From contig CAJFPD010000002.1 in assembly GCA_904398315.1 (NCBI GenBank), forward strand, positions 1-41,832: a stretch of DNA of 41,832 nt, given 5' to 3'. Made by a program: the position numbers and the translations under genes. The notes below the pieces were generated by a model, which saw only the letters and a program-made list of their open reading frames with translations, searched no databases and was not told the origin of the DNA. The DNA comes from Candidatus Alangreenwoodia gallinarii (lineage in GTDB: Bacteria; Bacillota; Clostridia; Peptostreptococcales; Anaerovoracaceae). Of the stretch, positions 1 to 9,295 are shown one piece after another (position 1 is the stretch's first letter; the number at the start of each line of letters is the position of its first letter).

Positions 1-20
1 AAAAAGCCCGAAATTCAGGC

Positions 21-121
21 AAAAAGTCCGTCGACGATTTTCAAGATTCTGGTAAAACCCGATAATCCAGTATTTTCAATACCTTCGGGATTTTACACTT
101 TTCATCGTCGACGGACTTTTT
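21..121. repeat. Long imperfect palindrome (18-19 bp perfect terminal arms plus inner stems)
   Basis: aaaaagtccgtcgacgat (21-38) is the exact reverse complement of atcgtcgacggacttttt (104-121). Inner arms gtaaaacccga / tcgggattttac and gtatt / aatac continue the fold. Confidence 0.8.
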
Positions 122-391
122 GGCGGAAACTGCTTGAAAAAAGGCTGAAAATGAGTATAATAAAAACAGCAAACGTTGAAAACACAGTTGCTGTACCGAC
201 TCTATGAGAGATTATCGCAAAGCGGAATCATCCGTTTCCGCACAAAAAAACACCTGTCAAAAGACAGATGTTACTATATAAACTCCCTGATTCTGTTTTT
301 TCATTATGCTAATAATATAGATAGAAAAGGTTTACCATCCCTGACACGGCGATCAGTCCCGGGAAAATTTATGGTTTGATCGTCCAATCCT

Positions 392-496
392 TCAGATCAG
401 GCTGTCATTCCACTTTCTGCGCATGATTGTAACGCACAGAGTAATAATACTCACGATTAAAATTCCGAACTGGAACAACTCTGAATATGTAATCAT
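392..496 (-). CDS. Putative holin-like type I toxin mini-protein (34 aa: MITYSELFQFGILIVSIITLCVTIMRRKWNDSLI)
   Basis: Internal ATG of the 392..646 ORF preceded by an AAAAAAGG Shine-Dalgarno about 8 nt upstream. M-x-T-Y-x-x-L-F start, single hydrophobic helix and basic tail resemble Firmicutes holin-like toxin peptides. Confidence 0.5.
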   Translation of the reverse strand: MITYSELFQFGILIVSIITLCVTIMRRKWNDSLI

Positions 497-642
497 AAGC
501 GTAACCTTTTTTCGAAGAATGACTGACCGCCAGACGGTAATCCTGTTTTTCATTTTCACATGCTGCGTTTCGTTCTGCCATCTGATCCCGGCCGCTTTCC
601 AAATCCGTAAAAATCTGACCGGACGGAAAACACGTCGTCTCA

Positions 643-861
643 TCATCTTCCGGAAAGGGAATCGTTTCTGCCGGTCGTATCACCCACGGTTTCATCCTCC
701 ACCGTAAATATTTCTTCGATAGCGACACCAAACACTTCTGCTATATTCCACGCCAATACCAGCGACGGATTATATCTTCCCTTTTCTAAATTCCCGATGG
801 TTTCTCTGCGGACGCCTACCAGCTTCGCCAGATCCGCCTGTGCTCTCACGATATGAACCAC
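643..861 (-). CDS. XRE-family HTH regulator, N-terminally shortened or degraded
   Basis: [45 protein letters not shown] is a typical short Cro/CI-type HTH. The usual first helix (M-x-N-R-L-x-x-L-R-x-x-x-x-L-T) is missing or contracted. Confidence 0.65.
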   Translation of the reverse strand: MVHIVRAQADLAKLVGVRRETIGNLEKGRYNPSLVLAWNIAEVFGVAIEEIFTVEDETVGDTTGRNDSLSGR

Positions 862-1054
862 TATTTCATTACATATTTAATTTTATAGTATTGTTTTTTA
901 TTCATATTTAGTACACTGTTAAATTGCATTTTAACTATATTATTACTACATTTTCTCATGCCGCGCCGCGGCATTTTTCTCCATGTCCGCCGTACCGAGA
1001 CGCCTTCCTCTTCCTGTATGCTCTCAGAGGCTCCCGGAAAACTCTGCGATCTTC

Positions 1055-2950
1055 TCAGAAAGGTCCGTCCTCTCCGTCTTCATCCACTTCATCGACCTCA
1101 TCATCATCTTCGTCATCTTCTTCCTCATCGAAAAATTCCCATTCAGGATACTGCTCCACGTCGCCCTTTCCGCGTATGACAGCAGGCTCCGAATAAGAAG
1201 GAACTTCCAGTATTTTCTGAACGCTGATCACAAACATCCAGTCGTCCCCGAAATCATAATGCAACCAGAATTTCTGACTTTCAGACAGTTTCAGCCTGTC
1301 CAGCGAAATTTCCGTGGAACGTCCGGACTTCGCCCCCGGCATATAATTATCCCTGTGATGCATTTTTTCGCTCATGCAGAACTCATACAGATGCTCGTGA
1401 ATAAAATCAAACGACTCCATAATGACGCTGCACAAGTCATCAAGGGTATCCTGTCCGCAGATTTCGATCACCCGGTATACATCGCGTCCCATCCCCTGAG
1501 GATATACTTTCAGCCGGTATCGTCTCTGAATCCGGTCCGAAACACCATTCTCCGTCTGCTGCGCCATATTTTTCTCAGGATCCAGAGACGCAAAGCTCAG
1601 CGCCAGCATGAGAGACGAATCTTTTATGAGAAGCGAATCTTTTTTGTCTTTAAAATAAATCTGCGCCACATAGAACTCATTACCGGCATTGTCCACAGGA
1701 AGGATATCGGAAACGTTTTCCTCTGTCATCTGCAGCACCGCATCGTCGATTTCTATCACGATGGCAGTATCTTTCCTGTAAATTTTATCAACCGCCGTAT
1801 AACAGATGTCATCCTCTTCCTCCTCTTCATCCTCCGGTAAATCGGTGAGCAGATATCCTTTCACCTGTCCATCCGGTCCGGTCACACTGCATACCGCCGT
1901 AAACATATCGAAAAATCTGCTGTATACTCTGAAATTTTCTGCCATAGAGAACAAGCCGTTCATACCCACATCATAGACCATTCTCATGACAGGCAGCAGC
2001 AGTTCTCTGTCTCTCGGGTCATAATCCTCCCTTTTTACCGACGTGATACTGTCGCCGACGAAAAAGGACAGACGGATTTTCTGATGAAATTCTTCTCCCC
2101 CGTACACCTGTCCGTCCTCCGGAAATACGGGATATCTCACCGTCACATCCAGCGTGTATACATCATATTCATCCGAAACGGGAGTCATATCGATGATATC
2201 GTTTTTCATAAAGACGATGCGGTTCGCCGAGCCGTCCTCCAGAAAAACAGCCTGCGCGCTCTGAGCCGGTACCACTCTTATAAACGGAAGTATGAGGTTT
2301 CCATGCATTATAGTTCCCGGCACGTCTATCTGCGAAAAGATATACATGAGTTCAAAAAAGCCCTCTGTGCTTTTACATCCCCGGAAACTGTCGAGAAACG
2401 TCTGATATTCCTTATCAAACTTTTCCCATTCTTCCTGCAGACCAATGCCTCCATCCGAAAGAATTTCGTCTGACAGGATATCCCTCAGCATGGGATCACC
2501 GTCATTCAGGTATTCCATCAGCATCTCATACAACATGTTCTCCAGTTCTTCCCGTTCTGTCGGCTCTGCCCCGCCGGATCCCCTCCTGACGTTTTTTGCT
2601 CCGGCCGGCTCCGATCCGCCGGATTTCTTTCTGCCGGATTTTCCGGATTTTCCTTTGCCGGTTTTCGCACCGTCAGAACCGGCGCCTGATTTTCTTCTGA
2701 CTGAGCCGGCTCCGGACTTTCCCCCGCCGGGTTTTCCCTCCGCGTTTCCGTTACCTGAAAAAACGGACTGGATTTCGCGCATTTTTACGCCGAAGATGTC
2801 CGACATTTTTTTCATATTTTTTCCGGACGGAACCGCTTCCCCGCGCTCCCACCTGCGGATGGCGGAAACCGGCACTCCCGTCTGTTCCGCCAGAGCGGAC
2901 TGCGTCATCTTTCTGTCTTTCCGAAGCCGGATAAATTTTTCATTCTTCAT
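1055..2950 (-). CDS. XRE HTH protein with Gly/Ser/Lys linker, central domain of unknown function and C-terminal pRiA4b ORF-3-like domain
   Basis: N-term MKNEKFIRLRKDRKMTQSALAEQTGVPVSAIRRWERGEAVPS is an HTH_3. C-term RYRLKVYPQ...FIHEHLYEF...LHYDFGDDWMFVISVQKI resembles the plasmid pRiA4b ORF-3 family. Acidic tail. AGGAGC SD before ATG at 2950. Confidence 0.75.
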   Translation of the reverse strand: MKNEKFIRLRKDRKMTQSALAEQTGVPVSAIRRWERGEAVPSGKNMKKMSDIFGVKMREIQSVFSGNGNAEGKPGGGKSGAGSVRRKSGAGSDGAKTGKGKSGKSGRKKSGGSEPAGAKNVRRGSGGAEPTEREELENMLYEMLMEYLNDGDPMLRDILSDEILSDGGIGLQEEWEKFDKEYQTFLDSFRGCKSTEGFFELMYIFSQIDVPGTIMHGNLILPFIRVVPAQSAQAVFLEDGSANRIVFMKNDIIDMTPVSDEYDVYTLDVTVRYPVFPEDGQVYGGEEFHQKIRLSFFVGDSITSVKREDYDPRDRELLLPVMRMVYDVGMNGLFSMAENFRVYSRFFDMFTAVCSVTGPDGQVKGYLLTDLPEDEEEEEDDICYTAVDKIYRKDTAIVIEIDDAVLQMTEENVSDILPVDNAGNEFYVAQIYFKDKKDSLLIKDSSLMLALSFASLDPEKNMAQQTENGVSDRIQRRYRLKVYPQGMGRDVYRVIEICGQDTLDDLCSVIMESFDFIHEHLYEFCMSEKMHHRDNYMPGAKSGRSTEISLDRLKLSESQKFWLHYDFGDDWMFVISVQKILEVPSYSEPAVIRGKGDVEQYPEWEFFDEEEDDEDDDEVDEVDEDGEDGPF

Positions 2951-3269
2951 GCTTTTGCTCCTGTTTTCATGCTTTTCTTCTGTACTTTCCGCGATCATAT
3001 CTTCCGGCTTGATTTTTCATCCTCCGCGCCGGAATCCGTACCTGTGCTTTCGAAAATTCAATCAAATCATAAAATCCGAAAATAAAACTGCATGAAACCG
3101 TCCGATCTGGCATAATAGAATGAAACAAAAAATCATAAAAACCGGAAGGTCATGCTATCAGTAAAAATATAACATATGCAAACTGCAATGATAAGCACAT
3201 TTCAAAATGTATCAAAATATTTTTACGGGCTTCTCCTATCCCTTCGGTATTCAGAACCGCTCCGGCAAT

Positions 3270-3666
3270 CGGAATATTCGCGTCAATCATATCTTTTTCC
3301 AACGGTAAAGGCGTCGATGTGGCGATTTTAGCCGGCGGCGACCAGGAGACCTTTAAAGCGGCCCGGGCGGTCACCAAAAACGGCGGCACAGTCTCCGTCA
3401 TCACCGTATATACCGGCATCGACCATTTCGAAATTCCTTATGAATATTCCGGCGGCGGTCTGCTGGGACATAAAAAACTGATCGACGGTCTGTGTCCCGG
3501 CGGACGCAAGCGCACCGAGCGTCTTCTGAGCCTGGTGCAGGCCGGACGTTTCGATCCGGGCAAACTCGTCACCCATAAATTCCACGGCTTCGAACATCTG
3601 CCGGAGGCCTTCGATCTGATGGTCAACAAGCCGAGAGACCTCATCAAGCCGATCGTGATCATCTGA
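3270..3666 (+). pseudogene. 5'-truncated zinc-dependent (isopropanol-type) alcohol dehydrogenase remnant
   Basis: NGKGVDVAILAGGDQETFKAARAVTKNGGTVSVI...GHKKLIDGLCPGGRKRTERLLSLVQAGRFDPGKLVTHKFHGFEHLPEAFDLMVNKPRDLIKPIVII matches the C-terminal part of sADH-type MDR enzymes. No catalytic N-terminal domain upstream. Confidence 0.7.
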
Positions 3667-3789
3667 TCTTTTCTTACATCATCTTCTATTTTTCGGTATT
3701 CCCCGCGGAGAAATTCCGGGACCTGTGCCGCTCTTCAGCGAACGCGCGATCATGATTCCCCGGTACAGCCCGGATGGGTTCCTTTACAA

Positions 3790-3845
3790 AAAACAGCGAT
3801 ACGATACTTCCGGATCAAAACGGAATATCGCATCGCTTTTTATTT
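3790..3845 (+). terminator. Rho-independent terminator-like hairpin
   Basis: agcgatacgatacttccg ... cggaatatcgcatcgct followed by ttttta. Confidence 0.6.
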
Positions 3846-4013
3846 CTTGAGGCTGTTTATTTCTTAAGAATGTCCTCCGCTCCTTGAGCCGCCCGCCTCT
3901 TTCGGATAGAATGACGGTATCCGGATACAATAAATATACACGAATACGCGCGAATACACGCAAATACGCAACACAGAAAAAAGGACCGGATTTTATTCCG
4001 GGAGGAAATCAAA

Positions 4014-4751
4014 ATGAAAAGCACAAAAAGAATCCCACATTCCATACTGCTTTCCGCAGTTCTCGCGTTTCTTCTTATCTGCGGCCTGTCCGGCTGCGGA
4101 CAGACTTCCGGAGAAGGGCAGAGTCTTTCTTCCGCCGGTCCGGAAAACGCCGGCGCTCTGCAGCAGGAGAGTTCCGGTTCTTCAGCGAAGGAATCCGAAA
4201 GCGCAGCAGGCGGAGCAGCCGTCGGAGAGGAAAACGGCTCTGCAGCGTCGTCCGGGACTGCTGCGTCAGGTCACACATCTGACCGCAGTCAGACGACGGT
4301 TCTCGAAATCACCGTAGAGGGGGAAACGGAACGCGTTCCCGCCACACTCTATACGGGCAGCGGTTATTCGATCTACATCCCGGATGAGGGCTGGAAGGTC
4401 GGTACAGGAGAAAATTCCGTGTCATGGACCAGTACGGACAATGACCGCGTCAGATTTTCCGTCACTTCCGTCACCGGAAAAACGTCCGGCGAAGCGCTGA
4501 CCGGTTTCGTATCCGGCAGCGGTTTCGTTTTTGAAGACTTGCAGGGCGGCGGTTACGGCGATCCGCTGTTCGGCCGGAATGAAAACGATGATATTCTGGC
4601 CGTCATGAGTGCGGAAAGCGCGGAAACTTCAGAAAGTACGGAAAAGGACGACACCGTCTTTCTGATCTCCTGGACTTATCCCGCGGAAGCGGAAGAAGGA
4701 TTCGGCGCCCGTCTGGCGCAGATCACCGATACCTTTGAACGGAGCAGATAA
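4014..4751 (+). CDS. Hypothetical secreted lipoprotein
   Basis: ATG with GGGAGG SD. Signal peptide with lipobox LSGC, then a Ser/Gly/Glu-rich linker. Confidence 0.75.
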   Translation: MKSTKRIPHSILLSAVLAFLLICGLSGCGQTSGEGQSLSSAGPENAGALQQESSGSSAKESESAAGGAAVGEENGSAASSGTAASGHTSDRSQTTVLEITVEGETERVPATLYTGSGYSIYIPDEGWKVGTGENSVSWTSTDNDRVRFSVTSVTGKTSGEALTGFVSGSGFVFEDLQGGGYGDPLFGRNENDDILAVMSAESAETSESTEKDDTVFLISWTYPAEAEEGFGARLAQITDTFERSR

Positions 4752-4775
4752 TTCGAACAGAACATTCAAAAACAG

Positions 4776-4831
4776 GACAGGCCTCCTTCCGGCTCAGTGA
4801 TTTTTCACTGCCCGCCGGAAGGAGGCCTGTC
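4776..4831. terminator. Perfect 18-bp stem hairpin between convergent genes
   Basis: gacaggcctccttccggc / gccggaaggaggcctgtc, loop itself carrying cagtga/tcactg. Confidence 0.65.
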
Positions 4832-5038
4832 TGTTCAGGACTTCGCGGGAATCCGCGCGGAGATTTCTCCCGCCTACGGATTTTTCAGCGGGTATTGCCC
4901 GCACTCCTGTGTTCCTCTTTACCCCTTTTTATTACTTTATATCCATTTATATCCTTTTTTATTCTTATTCCTTTTTTCTGTATTCTCTTTTCCGCAGATC
5001 CTCCGGCAGCCGGAATCCGGCCCCGTCAGCTCACAATT

Positions 5039-7141
5039 TCAGCTTACAATTTTATAGTACGCTCTCGCCGTCACGGCGTAGATCACGGCATAGCAGACCG
5101 CGAAAATGCAGACGATGATCACCGTGCAGATCATAAACAGCGTCACGTTGGTCAGGCTGAGCATGGCCAGAATCCGCCGCACCATCGGGAAGGCGAAGAT
5201 CAGATGAACGATAGCCACCACCAGCGGCAGGAAAAACATGATCAGGATCTGACTGCTGACCGCCGATCGGATTTCGGAGCGGCTGAGTCCCACCTTTTTC
5301 ATGATTTCAAAACGCTCCTTATCCTCGTAGCCCTCGATGAGCTGCTTATAGTAGATGATCAGAACGGTGGCCGCGATAAACAGGGCTCCCAGGAAAATGC
5401 CGATGAACAGGAAGCCGCCGTATACGCCGTACATGCCGTCTGCTGATTCTGTTCTGGACTCCGTATAGCGGATCGGATAATCCTCCATGCTGCCGTCGTA
5501 GGTCTGCATTTCGCTGTAGCCGTCGCCGTCCGAGTCGGAGGAAGAGTAGGAATCCGCATTCATTCTCGCCTTCAGCTCCTCAAAATAAGCGAGCTCATCC
5601 TCGTCTGTTCCCGAGAGGTTAAACTGAAAATGATTTGCCACGATGCTGTAATTATCCGTGTAGGCGCTTCGCTGCGCCTCATCGATCCTGTCCAGCGCCT
5701 CTTCGCTGCTGAGGACGATCCAGTACGCCCGGTCGGTGACGTACGCTCTGTTTCCTGATACCGGGCATTCCTCCAGCACTTCTTTTACACGGTACTCTCC
5801 GTCCAGAATTTCCACCGTGTCACCTTCCTGCAGGCGATCCTTCGATTTCATGGAAGGACTGTCTGCGGAACTTCCGTTGAAGACGAGTATTTCATCGTCC
5901 TCCAGTTCCGTCCGGTTTCCCGTGAGATCCCGCCAGGAATCCGCCGGTATGAAATTGAAGACGGCCACGTCGTCGAGCTTGGCGTCTTCCGCTCCCTCCG
6001 CGGTAAACCGGTTCTGTCCGTCACACATCAGCATGACGGACAAATCTCTGTAAAAAGCGTAATCCGAAACTTCGAGGCCCATATCCGCCGCGATATCGTA
6101 AACCTCGGCTTTCGTATTCTCCGCCACAGTCTCCGTCTGCCCGTCATATTTTCCGCCCGCCGACGTGTAGACAGCATTGCCCTGTATGTCGCAGGCAAAC
6201 CGGTTGTCGATGACATTATTCATGCCGATATACATACTTACGGTGCTGGAAAGTATTACCAGTACAACAGTAGACAGGATGCAGATATTCGCCAGTCCCA
6301 CCGCATTCTGCTTCATGCGGTAGATCATTCCGGAAACGGAGATGAAGTGGTTCGGCTTGTAATAAAAATTCCTGTTCTTTCTCAGAAGCTTTAAGATAGC
6401 GATCGTTCCGGCGGTGAACAGGCAGTACGTCCCGAGAATGACCAGCACGACAGCCACGAAAAACATCGTCAGCGCGGAGATTCCTCTCTGGCTTACAGCC
6501 AGGCCGTATCCGGCGGCTAAAAGCGCCGCGCCGATCACAGCCAGCAGAAAGCGGCTCTTCGGTTCCCGTTCCCCGGCTTCCGAACCCCGCAAAAGCTCCA
6601 TGGGACGTGATTTCGTAATCTTTACGATTCCCGAAACCAGAATCAGAACGAAGATCGCGCCGAACAGAAGCAGCGTCATCACCGCCGGCTGCAGACTCAG
6701 GCTGTAGTCTACCGAATCCAGCCGGATCAGACGGGCGATGATCAGAAACATAAGCCGGTCGAATACGATGCCCAGCACGATGCCGGCTCCGATGCTGATG
6801 ACGGCTGACAGAAAGGTTTCCCAGGCCAGCATGCGAGCGATATGGCGTTTTTCCATGCCGAAGATATTGTATAGCGCCAGCTCCTTCTGCCTTCGCTTGA
6901 TCAGAAAGCTGTTGGTATAAAACAGAAAGATCACCGAAAACAACGCTACCACGATGAGACCGAGCTGTAAAAGCAGCTGCGTATCGCGGGATTCCCGGAT
7001 CACCGACTCATTCATGCGGAGGCTGTACATATCGAAAAACAGCGCGGCTGCCGCGGTGCACGTCAGCAGAAACGGAATGTAAAACTTTCCGTTCTTGCGG
7101 ATATTGCCCAGAGCCAGGCGTAGATAAAAATTGCTTTTCAT
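5039..7141 (-). CDS. BceB-type ABC transporter permease (FtsX-like, large extracellular loop)
   Basis: 700 aa, FtsX-like TM blocks, ~200-aa extracytoplasmic domain between TM segments, C-term YEDKERFEIMKKVGLSRSEIRSAVSSQI typical of BceB. Confidence 0.9.
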   Translation of the reverse strand: MKSNFYLRLALGNIRKNGKFYIPFLLTCTAAAALFFDMYSLRMNESVIRESRDTQLLLQLGLIVVALFSVIFLFYTNSFLIKRRQKELALYNIFGMEKRHIARMLAWETFLSAVISIGAGIVLGIVFDRLMFLIIARLIRLDSVDYSLSLQPAVMTLLLFGAIFVLILVSGIVKITKSRPMELLRGSEAGEREPKSRFLLAVIGAALLAAGYGLAVSQRGISALTMFFVAVVLVILGTYCLFTAGTIAILKLLRKNRNFYYKPNHFISVSGMIYRMKQNAVGLANICILSTVVLVILSSTVSMYIGMNNVIDNRFACDIQGNAVYTSAGGKYDGQTETVAENTKAEVYDIAADMGLEVSDYAFYRDLSVMLMCDGQNRFTAEGAEDAKLDDVAVFNFIPADSWRDLTGNRTELEDDEILVFNGSSADSPSMKSKDRLQEGDTVEILDGEYRVKEVLEECPVSGNRAYVTDRAYWIVLSSEEALDRIDEAQRSAYTDNYSIVANHFQFNLSGTDEDELAYFEELKARMNADSYSSSDSDGDGYSEMQTYDGSMEDYPIRYTESRTESADGMYGVYGGFLFIGIFLGALFIAATVLIIYYKQLIEGYEDKERFEIMKKVGLSRSEIRSAVSSQILIMFFLPLVVAIVHLIFAFPMVRRILAMLSLTNVTLFMICTVIIVCIFAVCYAVIYAVTARAYYKIVS

Positions 7142-7902
7142 TTCCGCTCACCGCCTGTCGCAAGCACCGTCAGCGTGTCGGAGATCAGCTGATACATCTC
7201 CTCGTCGCTTCGTTCCGCTTTGTAAATCTGATGAAAGACTTCTCCGTCCTTGATGAAGAGGACGCGTTTCGCCCGGCTGGCCGCCCGGATCGAATGGGTT
7301 ACCATCAGGATCGTCTGCCCGTCGTCGTTGAGGCCGGCGAAGAGATCCAGCAGCTCGTCCGAAGACCGGGAATCCAGCGCGCCCGTCGGTTCATCGGCCA
7401 GAATCAGTTTCGGCTGCGTAATCACCGCCCTCGCCACGGCCGCGCGCTGCTTCTGCCCTCCTGACACTTCATATGGATACTTCAGGAGAATATCCGTAAT
7501 GCCCAGTCTGCGGGCAACAGGTGCTAAAAGCGCGCTCATCTCCGGATATTTCTTTCCCGACAGCACCAGCGGAAGAAAGATATTTTCCTTCAGCGTAAAC
7601 GTGTCCAGCAGGTTGAAATCCTGAAAGACAAATCCCAGGTTTTCCCTCCGGAATGCGGAGATTTCCTTTTCGCTGATGTCATTGATATTTCTGCCCGAAA
7701 GCAGCACTTCACCGCTGGTGGGTTTGTCGAAGGCCGCCAGAATATTGAGCAGCGTCGTCTTTCCGGAGCCCGATTCCCCCATGATGGCAGCGTACTCGCC
7801 CTCCTCCACGGAAAACGTCACGTCGGACAACGCCTGCACGTGACTGCCTCCGAGACGCTGCACGTATACCTTTTTCAGATTATTCACCTCGAGTATCGGC
7901 AT
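7138..7902 (-). CDS. BceA-type ABC transporter ATP-binding protein
   Basis: Walker A GESGSGKTT, signature VSGGQKQR, Walker B LILADEPTGALD; overlaps the permease start. Confidence 0.93.
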   Translation of the reverse strand: MPILEVNNLKKVYVQRLGGSHVQALSDVTFSVEEGEYAAIMGESGSGKTTLLNILAAFDKPTSGEVLLSGRNINDISEKEISAFRRENLGFVFQDFNLLDTFTLKENIFLPLVLSGKKYPEMSALLAPVARRLGITDILLKYPYEVSGGQKQRAAVARAVITQPKLILADEPTGALDSRSSDELLDLFAGLNDDGQTILMVTHSIRAASRAKRVLFIKDGEVFHQIYKAERSDEEMYQLISDTLTVLATGGERK

Positions 7903-8002
7903 TTTCTGCCTCCTTTCCCTTTTCGGCCGGGTTCAGACAGCGCGTTTCTGAACGGCACACTTTCCCGGCCATTTCTTTGCCCCTTTGATTCTCATCGTCC
8001 TC

Positions 8003-8008
8003 ATTATA
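8003..8008 (-). promoter_or_regulatory. Candidate -10 box (TATAAT) for bceAB-like genes
   Basis: Reverse strand reads ...ttttctgTATAATgagg, about 100 nt upstream of the ATPase start; no good -35. Confidence 0.4.
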
Positions 8009-8014
8009 CAGAAA

Positions 8015-8056
8015 ACGGGGAAATGCATGCCATCGATCCGGCTTACATTTCCCCGT
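8015..8056 (-). terminator. Hairpin between the BceS-like and BceA-like genes
   Basis: acggggaaatg (8015-8025) / catttccccgt (8046-8056); on the reverse strand followed by tttt. Confidence 0.5.
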
Positions 8057-8062
8057 CGTATC

Positions 8063-8076
8063 TTACATTTCTGTCA
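8063..8076. promoter_or_regulatory. Candidate BceR-type operator
   Basis: TTACATTTCTGTCA; reverse strand TGACA-GAAA-TGTAA fits the TNACA-N4-TGTAA BceR consensus. A second TTACATTTC copy lies 20 bp away (8043-8051). Confidence 0.6.
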
Positions 8077-8113
8077 CATTGTTCTCCGCCACACCGCGCA
8101 GACCTCAGTCCCC

Positions 8114-9295
8114 TCAGTCGCCTTTCAGCTGATAGCGGTCCAGGCCGATTTTTACCTTCGTTCCCCTGCCCGGCTCCGATTCGATTTCGATGGTATGAGA
8201 CAGCCTGTCCATGACGCGGCGGCACAGATACAGGCCGATCCCGGTAGATTTTTTATGCTGCCTTCCGTTGTAGCCGGTAAAACCTCTCTCAAAGACCCGG
8301 GCCAGATCTTCCGGCGCGATGCCGATGCCGCTGTCTTCGATAATCAGCTTCTGCCGCGGCCCGTCCGTTCCGGCGCGGGCAGACTCAGATTCTGCGCAGC
8401 TCGTTCCGGCGCCGGAGGTCTCCGTTTCGGCATAGACAGCGATCCGCCCGGAATCTTCCGTATATTTCAGGGCGTTGGACAGGATCTGTTCCACCACGAA
8501 GAGAAACCACTTTTCATCGGTGACGACCCACAGTCCGGTTTCCTCATACTGCAGTGTGATTTTCTTCCGGATGAAAATTCCCGAAAATTTGCGCACCGCC
8601 TGACGGATGATCTCGTCCAGATTGTACCTCCGGAAGAGAAAATCGCTGGTTTCCGAGCCCAGCCTCATATACTGAAGGACCATGTCCACATACTGCTCGG
8701 TCTTGAGCAGCTCTTCCAGAAGCTCCTCCTTCAGCGGTTCGCAGATAGCAGGAGGTTTCGGCGCCGGATCCTGCGGACAGCCGGCATATTCCCGCAGGAT
8801 TTCCGGATCACTCTGCAGCAACAGACGCATGGCCGCTATGGGTGTCTTGATCTGATGAACCCATGCGGTGTAATATTCCGTCATGTCAGAACGCATGCTG
8901 TCTGTTTTGGAGATCACTTTCGCTCTGTCACGCAGAACAGTCTCCACCAGCCGTCCGTAGTCCCGTTCGATCAGATCCCGGGGATGCGGCATCGCCCGCT
9001 GCGTCACCGTGATGGCATATCTCAGTTCGGAAAGCTCTCTGTGCCGCCTGCAGAATTTCACGAAGCCAAAAACTGCGGCTGCCGCCAGAAAGACTCCGGA
9101 AAGGAGCAGAGCGTACAGCACTGCGGAAAGCGGCAGCCTGTAGAGATAAAAAACGACGGCAAAGCACGCCGCCGCACCGAGCCAGAGCAGAATCGCCTTT
9201 CTGTTTTTCACGATATACTGAAGCACGAGTCCTCCGGAACTCATGCGATCCTCTTCTTCCATCTGTATCTCTTTTCCTCTCTTCCTCCCGTTCAC
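8114..9295 (-). CDS. BceS-type intramembrane-sensing histidine kinase
   Basis: Two N-terminal TM helices with short loop, H-box YYTAWVHQIKTPIAAMRLLL, N/G boxes ILSNALKYTE, DSGIGIAPED, TGIGLYLCRR. Confidence 0.9.
   Translation of the reverse strand: MNGRKRGKEIQMEEEDRMSSGGLVLQYIVKNRKAILLWLGAAACFAVVFYLYRLPLSAVLYALLLSGVFLAAAAVFGFVKFCRRHRELSELRYAITVTQRAMPHPRDLIERDYGRLVETVLRDRAKVISKTDSMRSDMTEYYTAWVHQIKTPIAAMRLLLQSDPEILREYAGCPQDPAPKPPAICEPLKEELLEELLKTEQYVDMVLQYMRLGSETSDFLFRRYNLDEIIRQAVRKFSGIFIRKKITLQYEETGLWVVTDEKWFLFVVEQILSNALKYTEDSGRIAVYAETETSGAGTSCAESESARAGTDGPRQKLIIEDSGIGIAPEDLARVFERGFTGYNGRQHKKSTGIGLYLCRRVMDRLSHTIEIESEPGRGTKVKIGLDRYQLKGD

Noticed and set aside
176-379. 67-aa ORF
   Set aside because: No SD of note, no family resemblance, lies in AT-rich non-coding-looking DNA.
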